This document shows, in pieces, positions 5,794 to 12,317 of a DNA stretch of 20,532 bases. The notes below the pieces were generated by a model. The model was not told the origin of the DNA and made no database searches. It saw only the letters and a list, made by a program, of their open reading frames with translations. The position numbers were made by a program, and so were the translations under genes. The first letter of the stretch is position 1, and every line of letters begins with the position of its first letter. The stretch is from positions 1 to 20,532 of the forward strand of contig JAFANK010000201.1 of the NCBI GenBank assembly GCA_019232725.1, given 5' to 3'. Source of the DNA: Vulcanimicrobiota bacterium. Lineage in GTDB: Bacteria > Vulcanimicrobiota > Vulcanimicrobiia > Eremiobacterales > Eremiobacteraceae.

Positions 5794-7325
5794 ACGTCCC
5801 AAACACTTCGCGCATACTCGCCGCCGCCATCATGGCGTCGAGCATGGTGTTCATCGACAGCACCGCGGTCAACGTTGTGCTGCCGATCCTGCAGCGAGAG
5901 TTGCACGCGACCATCGTCGATGCGCAATGGTTCGTCGAAGCCTATGCGCTCTTCTTATCCGCCCTGATTCTGGTCGGCGGTTCGCTCGGCGATCACTTCG
6001 GCCGCGTCCGGCTGTTCCTCATCGGGGTCATCGGTTTTGCCGGTGCATCGGTTCTTTGCGGCTTTGCGCAGAATGCCGGACAGCTCATCGCGGCGCGTGC
6101 TGTTCAGGGCGTGGCGAGCGCGATCCTGACGCCTGGCAGCCTCTCGATCCTTGGGGCGACATTTGCCGGCAGCCAACGCGGCAGAGCGATCGGCCTGTGG
6201 TCGAGCTTCACCGCCATCACCGCCGCCGGGGGCCCCGTGCTTGGCGGCTTCATCGCCGAACACGCCTCTTGGCGGTGGATCTTCTTCATCAATATTCCTT
6301 TGGCGCTTGCCACGCTTGTTGCGATGATTGGTTGCCCCGAAAGCCGCGACCACGAAAAAGTGCATCACGTGGACTGGGCTGGGGCCGCACTCGCAACGCT
6401 CGGGCTCGGCTGCCTCGTTTTCGCGCTCATCTCTGCGACTGGGCCCTCGGGGTGGACGCCGCTGGACATCGTGCTGCTAGCAGCGGGGTTCGTCGCGCTC
6501 GCGTTTTTTATCGTCGTGGAGGCACGCGTGCCATCACCGATGATGCCGCTCCAGCTTTTCAAGAATCGCGATTTTAGTGCCGTGAATCTGATGACATTGT
6601 TGCAGTATGCGGCGCTCGGCGGTGCGCTCTTCTTCATTCCGTTCAATCTGATCTTAGCCCAGCACTATAGTCCAAGCGCCGCAGGCGCGGCCCTCCTACC
6701 AATGATAACGCTCATTTTTGCGTTGTCGCCGTGGGCCGGCACGCTGTGCAGCACCTTGGGGCCAAAAATTCCCCTGGTCGCCGGCACTTTGATCAGCGCC
6801 CTCGGTTTTGTCACGCTTGCCGTGCCTACGATAGGTGGTACGTATTGGACGAAATATTTTGCAGGCGCCGTCGTGCTCGGTTTGGGCATGGGCCTCGTGG
6901 TATCGCCACTGACGACGACCGTCATGGGATCAGTGGATACCGATCATTTCGGCGTCGCGTCGGGCATCAACAACGCCATAGCGCGCACAGCCGGCCTGAT
7001 CGCGGTCGCGGCCTTCAGTTTGCTTGTGGTGACCACGTTCAACCGCGCGCTCGACGCTCGACTGGCCGGGATCGCTGTGTCGCCACAGGTCAAAGCCGCA
7101 GTCATAGGCGAGCGCTCGCGACTTGCCGCCGCCATACCGCCCCCATCAACGCCGAGCTCGCAGCGGAGCGCAGTCGCATACGCAATCGCGCGATCATACG
7201 TCTCGGGCTTTCGGCTGGCCATGCTGGCATCGGCGATGCTTTCGGTCGGTAGTGCGCTCTGCGCCCTCGTCCTTTTGGGCGGTGGTCTGCGGCCAGTCAG
7301 TGCACCCGCACCTCGCTCGCCTTGA
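5769..7325 (+). CDS. MFS multidrug exporter, DHA2 (EmrB/QacA) type with 14 TM segments
   Basis: This inner-membrane proton-driven exporter belongs to the 14-helix drug:H+ antiporter 2 family, and is the only plus-strand gene. Evidence: length of 518 residues; first helix with FIDSTAVNVVLPILQREL; motif A GGSLGDHFGRVRLFLIG between helices 2 and 3; the conserved WVEAY-like segment (QWFVEAYALF); and motif C GPVLGGFIAEHASWRWIFF in helix 5. Hydrophobic segments continue to the end, with a long hydrophilic loop near residues 440-470. The start is uncertain: GTG 5769 (518 aa) or ATG 5790 (511 aa); the latter fits a leader ORF and begins like relatives. The 3' end overlaps modC on the opposite strand by 29 bases. 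Substrate cannot be predicted. The TetR-family gene nearby might control it, but the mod genes lie between them. Confidence 0.93.
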   Translation: MSDERTVMNVPNTSRILAAAIMASSMVFIDSTAVNVVLPILQRELHATIVDAQWFVEAYALFLSALILVGGSLGDHFGRVRLFLIGVIGFAGASVLCGFAQNAGQLIAARAVQGVASAILTPGSLSILGATFAGSQRGRAIGLWSSFTAITAAGGPVLGGFIAEHASWRWIFFINIPLALATLVAMIGCPESRDHEKVHHVDWAGAALATLGLGCLVFALISATGPSGWTPLDIVLLAAGFVALAFFIVVEARVPSPMMPLQLFKNRDFSAVNLMTLLQYAALGGALFFIPFNLILAQHYSPSAAGAALLPMITLIFALSPWAGTLCSTLGPKIPLVAGTLISALGFVTLAVPTIGGTYWTKYFAGAVVLGLGMGLVVSPLTTTVMGSVDTDHFGVASGINNAIARTAGLIAVAAFSLLVVTTFNRALDARLAGIAVSPQVKAAVIGERSRLAAAIPPPSTPSSQRSAVAYAIARSYVSGFRLAMLASAMLSVGSALCALVLLGGGLRPVSAPAPRSP

Positions 7326-8355
7326 ACGTCGCGTGCAACGTTGCGCCCGGCACACACCCAAGCTCATCGGCTGAGCGTCGCGTGATGCGCGCGACGATCG
7401 ATGGCGTGCTGGCAATGCTCACGCGCAACGACGGACCGTCGGCAACGACCGCTGCGACGTTGCCGACGAGCCAGTTGCGGGCCGACGATGACGGGCGCTC
7501 GCGGGAAAGGACGACGGCGTCCGGATCGATGACCAGTGCGACTGGCCCCGAGGCCGTGCCGAGGATCGTGAACATCGATCCATCCACGTCCACCTCGCTG
7601 ACGCCGCCTTGCACGGGTGACGCCACGCCGCGGTAGAGGTTGACGCCCGCAAAAGCGGCCACGTAACGCGTCAGCGGATGTTCACGCAGTTCCGCCGGTG
7701 TGCCCCGCTGGACGACCGAACCGGCTTCCATCACAAGCAGTGAGTCGGAAAAGAGCGCCGCCTCGGCGGGGTCGTGCGAGACGATGACGGCGATCATCTC
7801 ACGCTCCGCAATCGCGCGCAACAACGCCTCGCGCACCGGTGTCCGGTGCTCGACATCGATAGCGCCAAGCGGTTCATCGAGTAAAAGGACCCGTGGGTCA
7901 AGTGCCAGTGCGCGCGCGATCGCGACGCGCTGCGCCTCTCCGGTGGATAGCGAAGAGGCCCGGCGCTTGGCGAAGCCCGCTACGCCGACAAGTTCGAGTG
8001 CTTGCATTGCCCGTTGATTGAGGATGGCAGTTCTATCGCCGCGCGCACGCAGGCCGAACGCCACATTCTCGAATGCGCTCATGTGCCCGAACAAGGCTGC
8101 GTCTGCGAACACAAAACCGCAATCACGATTCTGCGGTGGTACCCAGCCGGCCGTCTGGCTGTCGAACCAGACCTCGTCGTCGCACACGATACTTCCGCGT
8201 GCGGCCCGTGCAAGTCCGGCGATGCCTCGCAGGACAGTGGTCTTGCCCGCACCGCTCAGACCGACGATGGCGACGGGGGCGCCCGCTGCCGCCTGCAACT
8301 GACACGAGACCGGGAAGCTTCCCGCGAGCACATCTATGTCGACGCTCAGGTTCAT
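7297..8355 (-). CDS. modC: Molybdate ABC transporter ATP-binding protein ModC
   Basis: ModC powers molybdate (or tungstate) import through ModB. The 352-residue product has Walker A GLSGAGKTT (32-40), ABC signature LSTGEAQR (136-143; LSGGE is usual), Walker B VLLLDEP (156-162) and switch His in IVSHDPAEAA (H194). After about residue 290 it has a C-terminal TOBE/Mop-like domain with NWLVGNVAAVVADGPSLRVS, typical of ModC. The Q-loop, normally VFQ, reads VFADAALFGHMS, so the usual glutamine is alanine at residue 84. The start is ATG 8353-8355, overlapping the modB stop as ATGA; a much longer open frame upstream overlaps modB and is rejected. The last 29 bases overlap the convergent exporter gene. 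Assignment as ModC rather than another import ATPase rests on the adjacent ModB/ModA and the TOBE domain. Confidence 0.92.
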   Translation of the reverse strand: MNLSVDIDVLAGSFPVSCQLQAAAGAPVAIVGLSGAGKTTVLRGIAGLARAARGSIVCDDEVWFDSQTAGWVPPQNRDCGFVFADAALFGHMSAFENVAFGLRARGDRTAILNQRAMQALELVGVAGFAKRRASSLSTGEAQRVAIARALALDPRVLLLDEPLGAIDVEHRTPVREALLRAIAEREMIAVIVSHDPAEAALFSDSLLVMEAGSVVQRGTPAELREHPLTRYVAAFAGVNLYRGVASPVQGGVSEVDVDGSMFTILGTASGPVALVIDPDAVVLSRERPSSSARNWLVGNVAAVVADGPSLRVSIASTPSIVARITRRSADELGCVPGATLHATFKASEVRVH

Positions 8356-9161
8356 AGGCGCGCCGCAGTTCCACCCGCCATGTGACGAACGATGAGCAGC
8401 GCCGCGTACGAAAGCGCCATCAGCACCACGGCGACCGCGATCGCGCCCTGCAGGTCGGTCTGCGCCGCCATGTAGACTGCGACGGGCATCGTCTGCGTGA
8501 CGCCCGGCAAGTTTCCGGCAAAGGTGATCGTCGCTCCGAACTCTCCAAGCGCTCGCGCCCACGCAAGCGTGAGTCCAGCCGCCAGCGCAGGAAGCGCCGG
8601 GGGCAAGATGACACGTGCGAATGTATATGCTGTTCCGGCTCGCAGCGTCGCAGCGGCTTCGATTTGCCGGACATCTGCGCGCGCAAACGCACTCGTCGCC
8701 ACCGCGATGTAGAGCGGCGCGGCCACAAAGGTCTGCGCCATGACCACGGCAGCCGTCGTGAACGCAACATGAATGCCCGCCAAGTCGAGCTCGTGGCCAA
8801 GCAATCCAGCACGCCCGAAGAGCAATAGCAACGCAAAACCGCCCACGACGGGTGGTAAGACGACCGGCAGCGTCACGAGTGTTTCCAAGGTCGTGCGGCC
8901 GCGAAATGGTCGCGAGAGCACCGCGGCCAGTGGCGTGCCGAATAGCGCCGCAACAAGCGCCGCGAGCGTGCTGGTTTTGAGCGACAGCCACAGGGCTTGA
9001 TCGACCAGCGGACTTGCGAGCGCCGCAACCAACGCGGCAGGCGCGACGCGCAACACAAGTGCCACGAGGGCCCCAGCGACGAAGAGCACAAAGATGGCCG
9101 CGAGAATCACCGATGCAGTGACGAGCGCTGTGTCGCGCGCGGCGGCCGAGGTGCTACGCAT
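8352..9161 (-). CDS. modB: Molybdate ABC transporter permease ModB
   Basis: ModB is the membrane channel of the molybdate importer. The product of 269 residues has a short hydrophilic N-terminus, a first hydrophobic segment (SVILAAIFVLFVAGALVALV), and further helices consistent with five or six transmembrane segments. The coupling-helix (EAA) motif is clear: EAAATLRAGTAYTFARVILP, then ARALGEFGATITFAGNLPG, which is characteristic of ModB (RALGEFGA...aGn.pG.TqT.p.aiY). I choose ATG 9159-9161, with AGAGG 5 bases upstream and 7 bases after the modA stop. The frame is open to a TTG at 9185, which would overlap modA. The stop overlaps modC as ATGA, so subunits are probably translated in coupled fashion. 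Confidence 0.94.
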   Translation of the reverse strand: MRSTSAAARDTALVTASVILAAIFVLFVAGALVALVLRVAPAALVAALASPLVDQALWLSLKTSTLAALVAALFGTPLAAVLSRPFRGRTTLETLVTLPVVLPPVVGGFALLLLFGRAGLLGHELDLAGIHVAFTTAAVVMAQTFVAAPLYIAVATSAFARADVRQIEAAATLRAGTAYTFARVILPPALPALAAGLTLAWARALGEFGATITFAGNLPGVTQTMPVAVYMAAQTDLQGAIAVAVVLMALSYAALLIVRHMAGGTAARL

Positions 9162-9168
9162 GTGGCCT

Positions 9169-9912
9169 CTAGGGCGCGGCGCCAAAGCCGAATCGGCGCA
9201 GCACGGTTTGGCCCGACGCCGACAGGACGAACTTCACAAACGCAGCCGCAAGTTCAGGCGATGAACTGCCGCTGACCGGCGCGATCGGATAGACGATCGA
9301 CGGCTGCGACTCCGGCGGCAGGTTGATCACGCGTACGCCGCTCGAGGCTGCGTCGGCACGCGATGCGACATCCGAACGATAGACGATGCCACAGTCCGCC
9401 GCCCCCAGAACGATTTTAGCAAAAACCTCTTCGACGTTCTGTTCGTCTGAGACCACATTGCGTAACACCGCGGCGCTGAAGCCACTGCCGAATGCCGGCT
9501 CGTCGTCCATCTTTACGAGCAGCTCGCGCGCGTAGCGTCCACACGGCACAGCATCAGCGCAGAGCAACACCTTCGTGCCCGCATGCGCCAGATCAGCAGC
9601 CGCATGGACGGATGAACGGGGGGCAGTGATGATGGCCAAACTATTCGTCGCAAATGGCGCCATGGTGGTGACGAGTTTCTCACGCCTGGCGGCATCCATC
9701 CAGCGTTGGTCGGCACTCGCGAACACGTCGGCCGTTGCGCCCTGGGCGAGCTGCAGCTCGAGCACCTGGCTGCCATCGTAGTTGAACCGCACGCTCACGC
9801 CTGGGTGTGCGGCAGCGAACTGTTTACCGAGTTCGTCAAACGCACCGTGCAGCGAAGCGGCCGCGAAGACGGTGAGGACCGCCTGCCCAGCGGCCACAAG
9901 GACAGAGAACAT
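9169..9912 (-). CDS. modA: Molybdate-binding protein ModA with atypical short N-terminus
   Basis: ModA captures molybdate outside the inner membrane and delivers it to ModBC. The 247-residue product matches the family: LTVFAAASLHGAFDELGKQF near the start (the oxyanion-binding Ser of AASL), FNYDGSQVLELQLAQG (second Ser), ADVFASADQRWMD, ALAIIT-like NSLAIITAP, and a C-terminal FVKFVLSASGQTVLRRFGFG. The part before the mature-like start is only about 12 residues (MFSVLVAAGQAV), with no Lys or Arg, so a classical signal peptide is not obvious. A TAG in frame four codons upstream prevents extension. The gene is first in modABC, 74 bases downstream of the tetR stop and on the same strand. Ribosome-binding sequence is weak (GGA about 6 bases upstream). 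Family call is firm; export route is unclear. Confidence 0.92.
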   Translation of the reverse strand: MFSVLVAAGQAVLTVFAAASLHGAFDELGKQFAAAHPGVSVRFNYDGSQVLELQLAQGATADVFASADQRWMDAARREKLVTTMAPFATNSLAIITAPRSSVHAAADLAHAGTKVLLCADAVPCGRYARELLVKMDDEPAFGSGFSAAVLRNVVSDEQNVEEVFAKIVLGAADCGIVYRSDVASRADAASSGVRVINLPPESQPSIVYPIAPVSGSSSPELAAAFVKFVLSASGQTVLRRFGFGAAP

Positions 9913-9956
9913 AGCTGTCCGCTACGCCGTGGCTACACCGCCACCGCTGTGCGCCA

Positions 9957-9972
9957 TGCACAAGGAGGTGCA
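9957..9972. repeat. 16-bp inverted repeat in the tetR-modA spacer
   Basis: TGCAC and GTGCA form a perfect 5-bp inverted repeat around a 6-base centre, in the 74-base gap between tetR and modA and about 45 bases before the modA start. On the modA-sense strand the loop reads CTCCTT, complementary to a Shine-Dalgarno core. It could be a regulator site or a small RNA hairpin; chance occurrence is also reasonable. Confidence 0.3.
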
Positions 9973-9986
9973 AGAACGCCGGCCTG

Positions 9987-10601
9987 TTATTCGGTGCGCG
10001 TCAGCGGCGTTTGGCTTTGCGCTTGCGCCTTTGCGGGAACCGCGTCGCGCAGAATATCCTCGCAGCGCTCGAGGCCGCGATCAAAGCCGCTGTCATCCCG
10101 GTCCACCTTGTACAGCGTGCTGAGTCCGTGGATTTGGGCGGCCAACTCGCGCGCCACCGCGCGTGCATCAACTGACGCACCGCGCTCGAGCGCATACTCG
10201 CTGACGAGTGCTTCAAAGCGGTCTAAGAGAGCGCTCACGGCGCGGCGCAGCGGCTTGGCGAAGGGCTCGATGTCGCCGAGCTCGGCGGCGAGATTGCCGA
10301 GGGGATCTCCCCGGTTGTCGCGATGCCGGTTTTGACCGACGTACGCGACATAATCTTTGAGGCGGGTTTCGGGCGATTTGGTCGCCGCGAACATCTCATC
10401 ACCGGACGGCCCGCTAAACCACTTCTCGATCTCGGTGATGATCGCGACACCGAGCTCATCTTTGCTGCGGAAGTAATGATAGAAGTTACCCTTGCCTACC
10501 CCAGCGATCTCAAGGACGTTCTCAACGCTCGTCCCTTTGAAGCCCTGACGGTAGACGACGTCAGCCGCAAGCTCGATGATGTGCTGCCTACGATTTGCCA
10601 T
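9987..10601 (-). CDS. TetR/AcrR-family transcriptional regulator
   Basis: TetR-family repressors bind palindromic operators with an N-terminal helix-turn-helix and release DNA on binding a ligand in the C-terminal domain. The 204-residue product has the usual N-terminus, RRQHIIELAADVVYRQGFKG, then SVENVLEIAGVGKGNFYHYF (about 25-44), the classical HTH with the Y-x-Y/H-F recognition end, followed by SKDELGVAII. The C-terminal ligand domain (about 60-190) is not assignable to a ligand. I choose ATG 10599-10601 because relatives begin 8-12 residues before the first helix; a start at 10649 adds residues unlike the family. It lies directly upstream of modABC on the same strand and may autoregulate or be cotranscribed with it. 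TetR genes often control neighbouring exporters, so the MFS gene is another possible target. Confidence 0.92.
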   Translation of the reverse strand: MANRRQHIIELAADVVYRQGFKGTSVENVLEIAGVGKGNFYHYFRSKDELGVAIITEIEKWFSGPSGDEMFAATKSPETRLKDYVAYVGQNRHRDNRGDPLGNLAAELGDIEPFAKPLRRAVSALLDRFEALVSEYALERGASVDARAVARELAAQIHGLSTLYKVDRDDSGFDRGLERCEDILRDAVPAKAQAQSQTPLTRTE

Positions 10602-10657
10602 TCCCGTGCCTACGCAAACAGCTTGCCCCCAAGAGATGCCGCCCGGCACATGTCCGA

Positions 10658-10673
10658 GCGGCTTCGAACCCGC
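10658..10673. promoter_or_regulatory. Candidate TetR operator: 16-bp imperfect palindrome
   Basis: GCGGCTTCGAACCCGC is an inverted repeat with 7 of 8 half-site positions matching, centred on TTCGAA, 57 bases upstream of the tetR start. Size and symmetry fit TetR-family autoregulatory operators. No second copy was noticed before modA or the exporter gene. On the minus strand it resembles a tRNA T-loop (GGTTCGAAGCC), but no acceptor or other arms fit, so a tRNA is rejected. Confidence 0.33.
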
Positions 10674-10674
10674 A

Positions 10675-10688
10675 GAGGCTCCGGCCTC
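10675..10688 (-). terminator. Possible transcription-end hairpin after the HEAT/cyclophilin gene
   Basis: GAGGC and GCCTC form a perfect 5-bp GC-rich stem with a 4-base loop, 30 bases downstream of the HEAT/cyclophilin stop codon and upstream of tetR. No run of T follows it on the minus strand, so it is not a canonical intrinsic terminator. It may be a weak stabilising hairpin only. Confidence 0.25.
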
Positions 10689-10717
10689 CCCTGCTGCGGC
10701 AGATTAGTCCGAAAATC

Positions 10718-12280
10718 TTAGCGCGCGTCGTAGCCAATCTCCGCTGTGCGCAGTTTGCGTTCCACTTCGTCCGTCTGTGGTGTCACCGGTTCGCATCGGT
10801 ACACTCGCTTGGCGACATCTGGCGGCCCGATGCCTGCTGGCCGCGGCGCGTCCGGCTGGTCAGAGATGTTGTCAACCACTGACATACCCTTCACGACGCG
10901 GCCGAAAACGGTGAAGGCGCGGTCGAGATGCAGCTGTGGCGATTGCGTGATATAATACTGGCTGCCCGCGCTATTGATGAGCGGCGTGTTCGTCTTCGTG
11001 TCGTAGTCAAGACCGTAGGAGATGATCCCGGTGAGCTGCTCGAGCGGATTCAGCTCGGCCGGAATCGAGTAGCCCGGACCGCCGTCGCCTGTGTTCTTTG
11101 GATCGCCGCCCTGCACAACGAAATCGGAGATGACACGGAAATATGTCAATCCGTTGTAAAAGCCGCGGTCCACGAGCGAAAGAAAGTTGTCAACGCTGTA
11201 GGGGGCAGCGTCAGGAAACAACTCGAGCACGATCACGCCCTTGTTGGTGACGATCGCGACCTGGGGGTGATCGCCCGCCGGGGCGCTGCTCGCGACCGGG
11301 ACGGGTTCCGCCTTGTCTGCGAGCGGAATCTCGGGCGGCTTGAGGTTCACCCGCGTCGGGTCACGCAGCGCCACGAGGGCGTAGTGGACCTCCCAGCGCA
11401 CGCGCCAGGAAGGATCGTCTGCGAGCAAGCGTATCGGCAGTGCATACGAGCGGTCACCAAGGCGGCGCAGCCCGCTCACCCCATACAGCCGAACGAGCTC
11501 CTGATCGTCAGTCAGCATGCGGCGTAATATCGGCGCCGCGTTTTGATAAAATGCGCGGCTCAGCGCCCATGCTTCTCGCCAGCGTACTTCCTGATCGCGC
11601 TCGTATTGGATAGATGAGGTGAGCGCGTTGGCAGCTGCTTGGCGGTGGGCAAAATCAATCGCCGGCGCACCTGGGAGCGCGACTTCTCCAAGGCCGACTG
11701 CAGCTTGGGCGCGCACGCCGGCGTCGCGGTCACTGAGCAGCTGCGTGAGAATATCGACCACGGTCGCGCCACCGATCCGCCCAAGCGCACCAGTGGCGGC
11801 GGCCGCGATGACCGGCGCATCGCGACGCGTCGCATCTTCCAAGGGCTGCAGGGACGATGGCGACGCGAACAATCCGATCGAAAATGCTGCCACCGCGCGG
11901 ACTTGGTCGGCGCGGCGGCGATCCTCGAGGATCGTGGTCAGCTCGCCAAGCGCATCCGGGTTGCCAAGACGCCCAAGCGCCAGAACCGCGCGTGTCTGCA
12001 CTGCCGGATCGTGGTCAGCCAGATACGGATCCAGCGCTGAAACCTGCGTGGCGGGGTTGCGCTCGAGCGCGCCGATCGCGCCGAACGTGGTCGTCGTCGG
12101 CAGACTCGGCGTCGGCGGGGGAACGGGCCCGCGCGAAACTGTCGCGACCGGCGTCGGACGCGGACTAGAAGCAACAGCGAGCTGCGTGTAGGCGAGCGGC
12201 CGCTCGTGCGCTCCGCTCGCTTGCGCGAGTACGAGCAAGACGATGGCCGCCCCGGCAACCGAAGCGGCAATATTCTTCAT
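10718..12280 (-). CDS. Secreted HEAT-repeat protein fused to cyclophilin-type peptidyl-prolyl isomerase
   Basis: The 520-residue product combines a signal peptide (about 1-24, MKNIAASVAGAAIVLLVLAQ then ASGA), a Pro/Thr-rich linker (about 38-65), HEAT-like repeats (about 75-310) and a C-terminal cyclophilin domain (about 340-495). Repeat units are visible as RAVLALGRLGNPDALGELT, VAAFSIGLFASPSSLQPLED, AATGALGRIGG and VRAQAAVGLGEVALP. The cyclophilin part keeps the catalytic core: TYFRVISDFVVQGGDP (catalytic Arg 382) and INSAGSQYYIT for the usual N-x-GSQFFI. It probably folds or isomerises proline bonds in exported proteins, with the repeats binding a partner; that role is inferred. It lies 37 bases after rpoD with no clear Shine-Dalgarno sequence, the last gene of the housekeeping block. 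Confidence 0.92.
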   Translation of the reverse strand: MKNIAASVAGAAIVLLVLAQASGAHERPLAYTQLAVASSPRPTPVATVSRGPVPPPTPSLPTTTTFGAIGALERNPATQVSALDPYLADHDPAVQTRAVLALGRLGNPDALGELTTILEDRRRADQVRAVAAFSIGLFASPSSLQPLEDATRRDAPVIAAAATGALGRIGGATVVDILTQLLSDRDAGVRAQAAVGLGEVALPGAPAIDFAHRQAAANALTSSIQYERDQEVRWREAWALSRAFYQNAAPILRRMLTDDQELVRLYGVSGLRRLGDRSYALPIRLLADDPSWRVRWEVHYALVALRDPTRVNLKPPEIPLADKAEPVPVASSAPAGDHPQVAIVTNKGVIVLELFPDAAPYSVDNFLSLVDRGFYNGLTYFRVISDFVVQGGDPKNTGDGGPGYSIPAELNPLEQLTGIISYGLDYDTKTNTPLINSAGSQYYITQSPQLHLDRAFTVFGRVVKGMSVVDNISDQPDAPRPAGIGPPDVAKRVYRCEPVTPQTDEVERKLRTAEIGYDAR

Positions 12281-12294
12281 GTAGGGTGGCTACG

Positions 12295-12317
12295 CCAGCA
12301 GGCCGGTGCCTGCCTGG
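12295..12317 (-). terminator. GC-rich hairpin just after the rpoD stop
   Basis: Immediately after the rpoD TGA, the minus strand reads CCAGGCAGGC, a 4-base loop, then GCCTGCTGG. This pairs through about 9 bp with one bulged base. No T-run follows, and the next gene starts 15 bases beyond the hairpin. It may act as an attenuator, a processing site or an RNA-stability element between rpoD and the HEAT/cyclophilin gene. Confidence 0.35.

Noticed and set aside
8356..8991. N-terminal extension of modC to 564 residues
   Set aside because: It overlaps modB, whose permease motifs are clear. ModC begins normally at ATG 8355.
9961..10123. Plus-strand gene after the AAGGAGGTG at 9962-9970
   Set aside because: Frames following it are antisense to tetR, without family features. 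The Shine-Dalgarno-like sequence seems accidental or part of the local inverted repeat.
5769..10601. Mobile-element origin of the exporter-mod-tetR block
   Set aside because: No integrase, transposase, tRNA target or flanking direct repeats were seen, and base composition by eye is similar to that of the neighbours. Transfer remains possible but is not supported here.
10640..10700. Possible tRNA because of a GGTTCGAAGCC T-loop-like stretch on the minus strand
   Set aside because: No complementary acceptor stem, anticodon arm or D arm could be fitted at proper spacing. The element is better seen as a palindrome.
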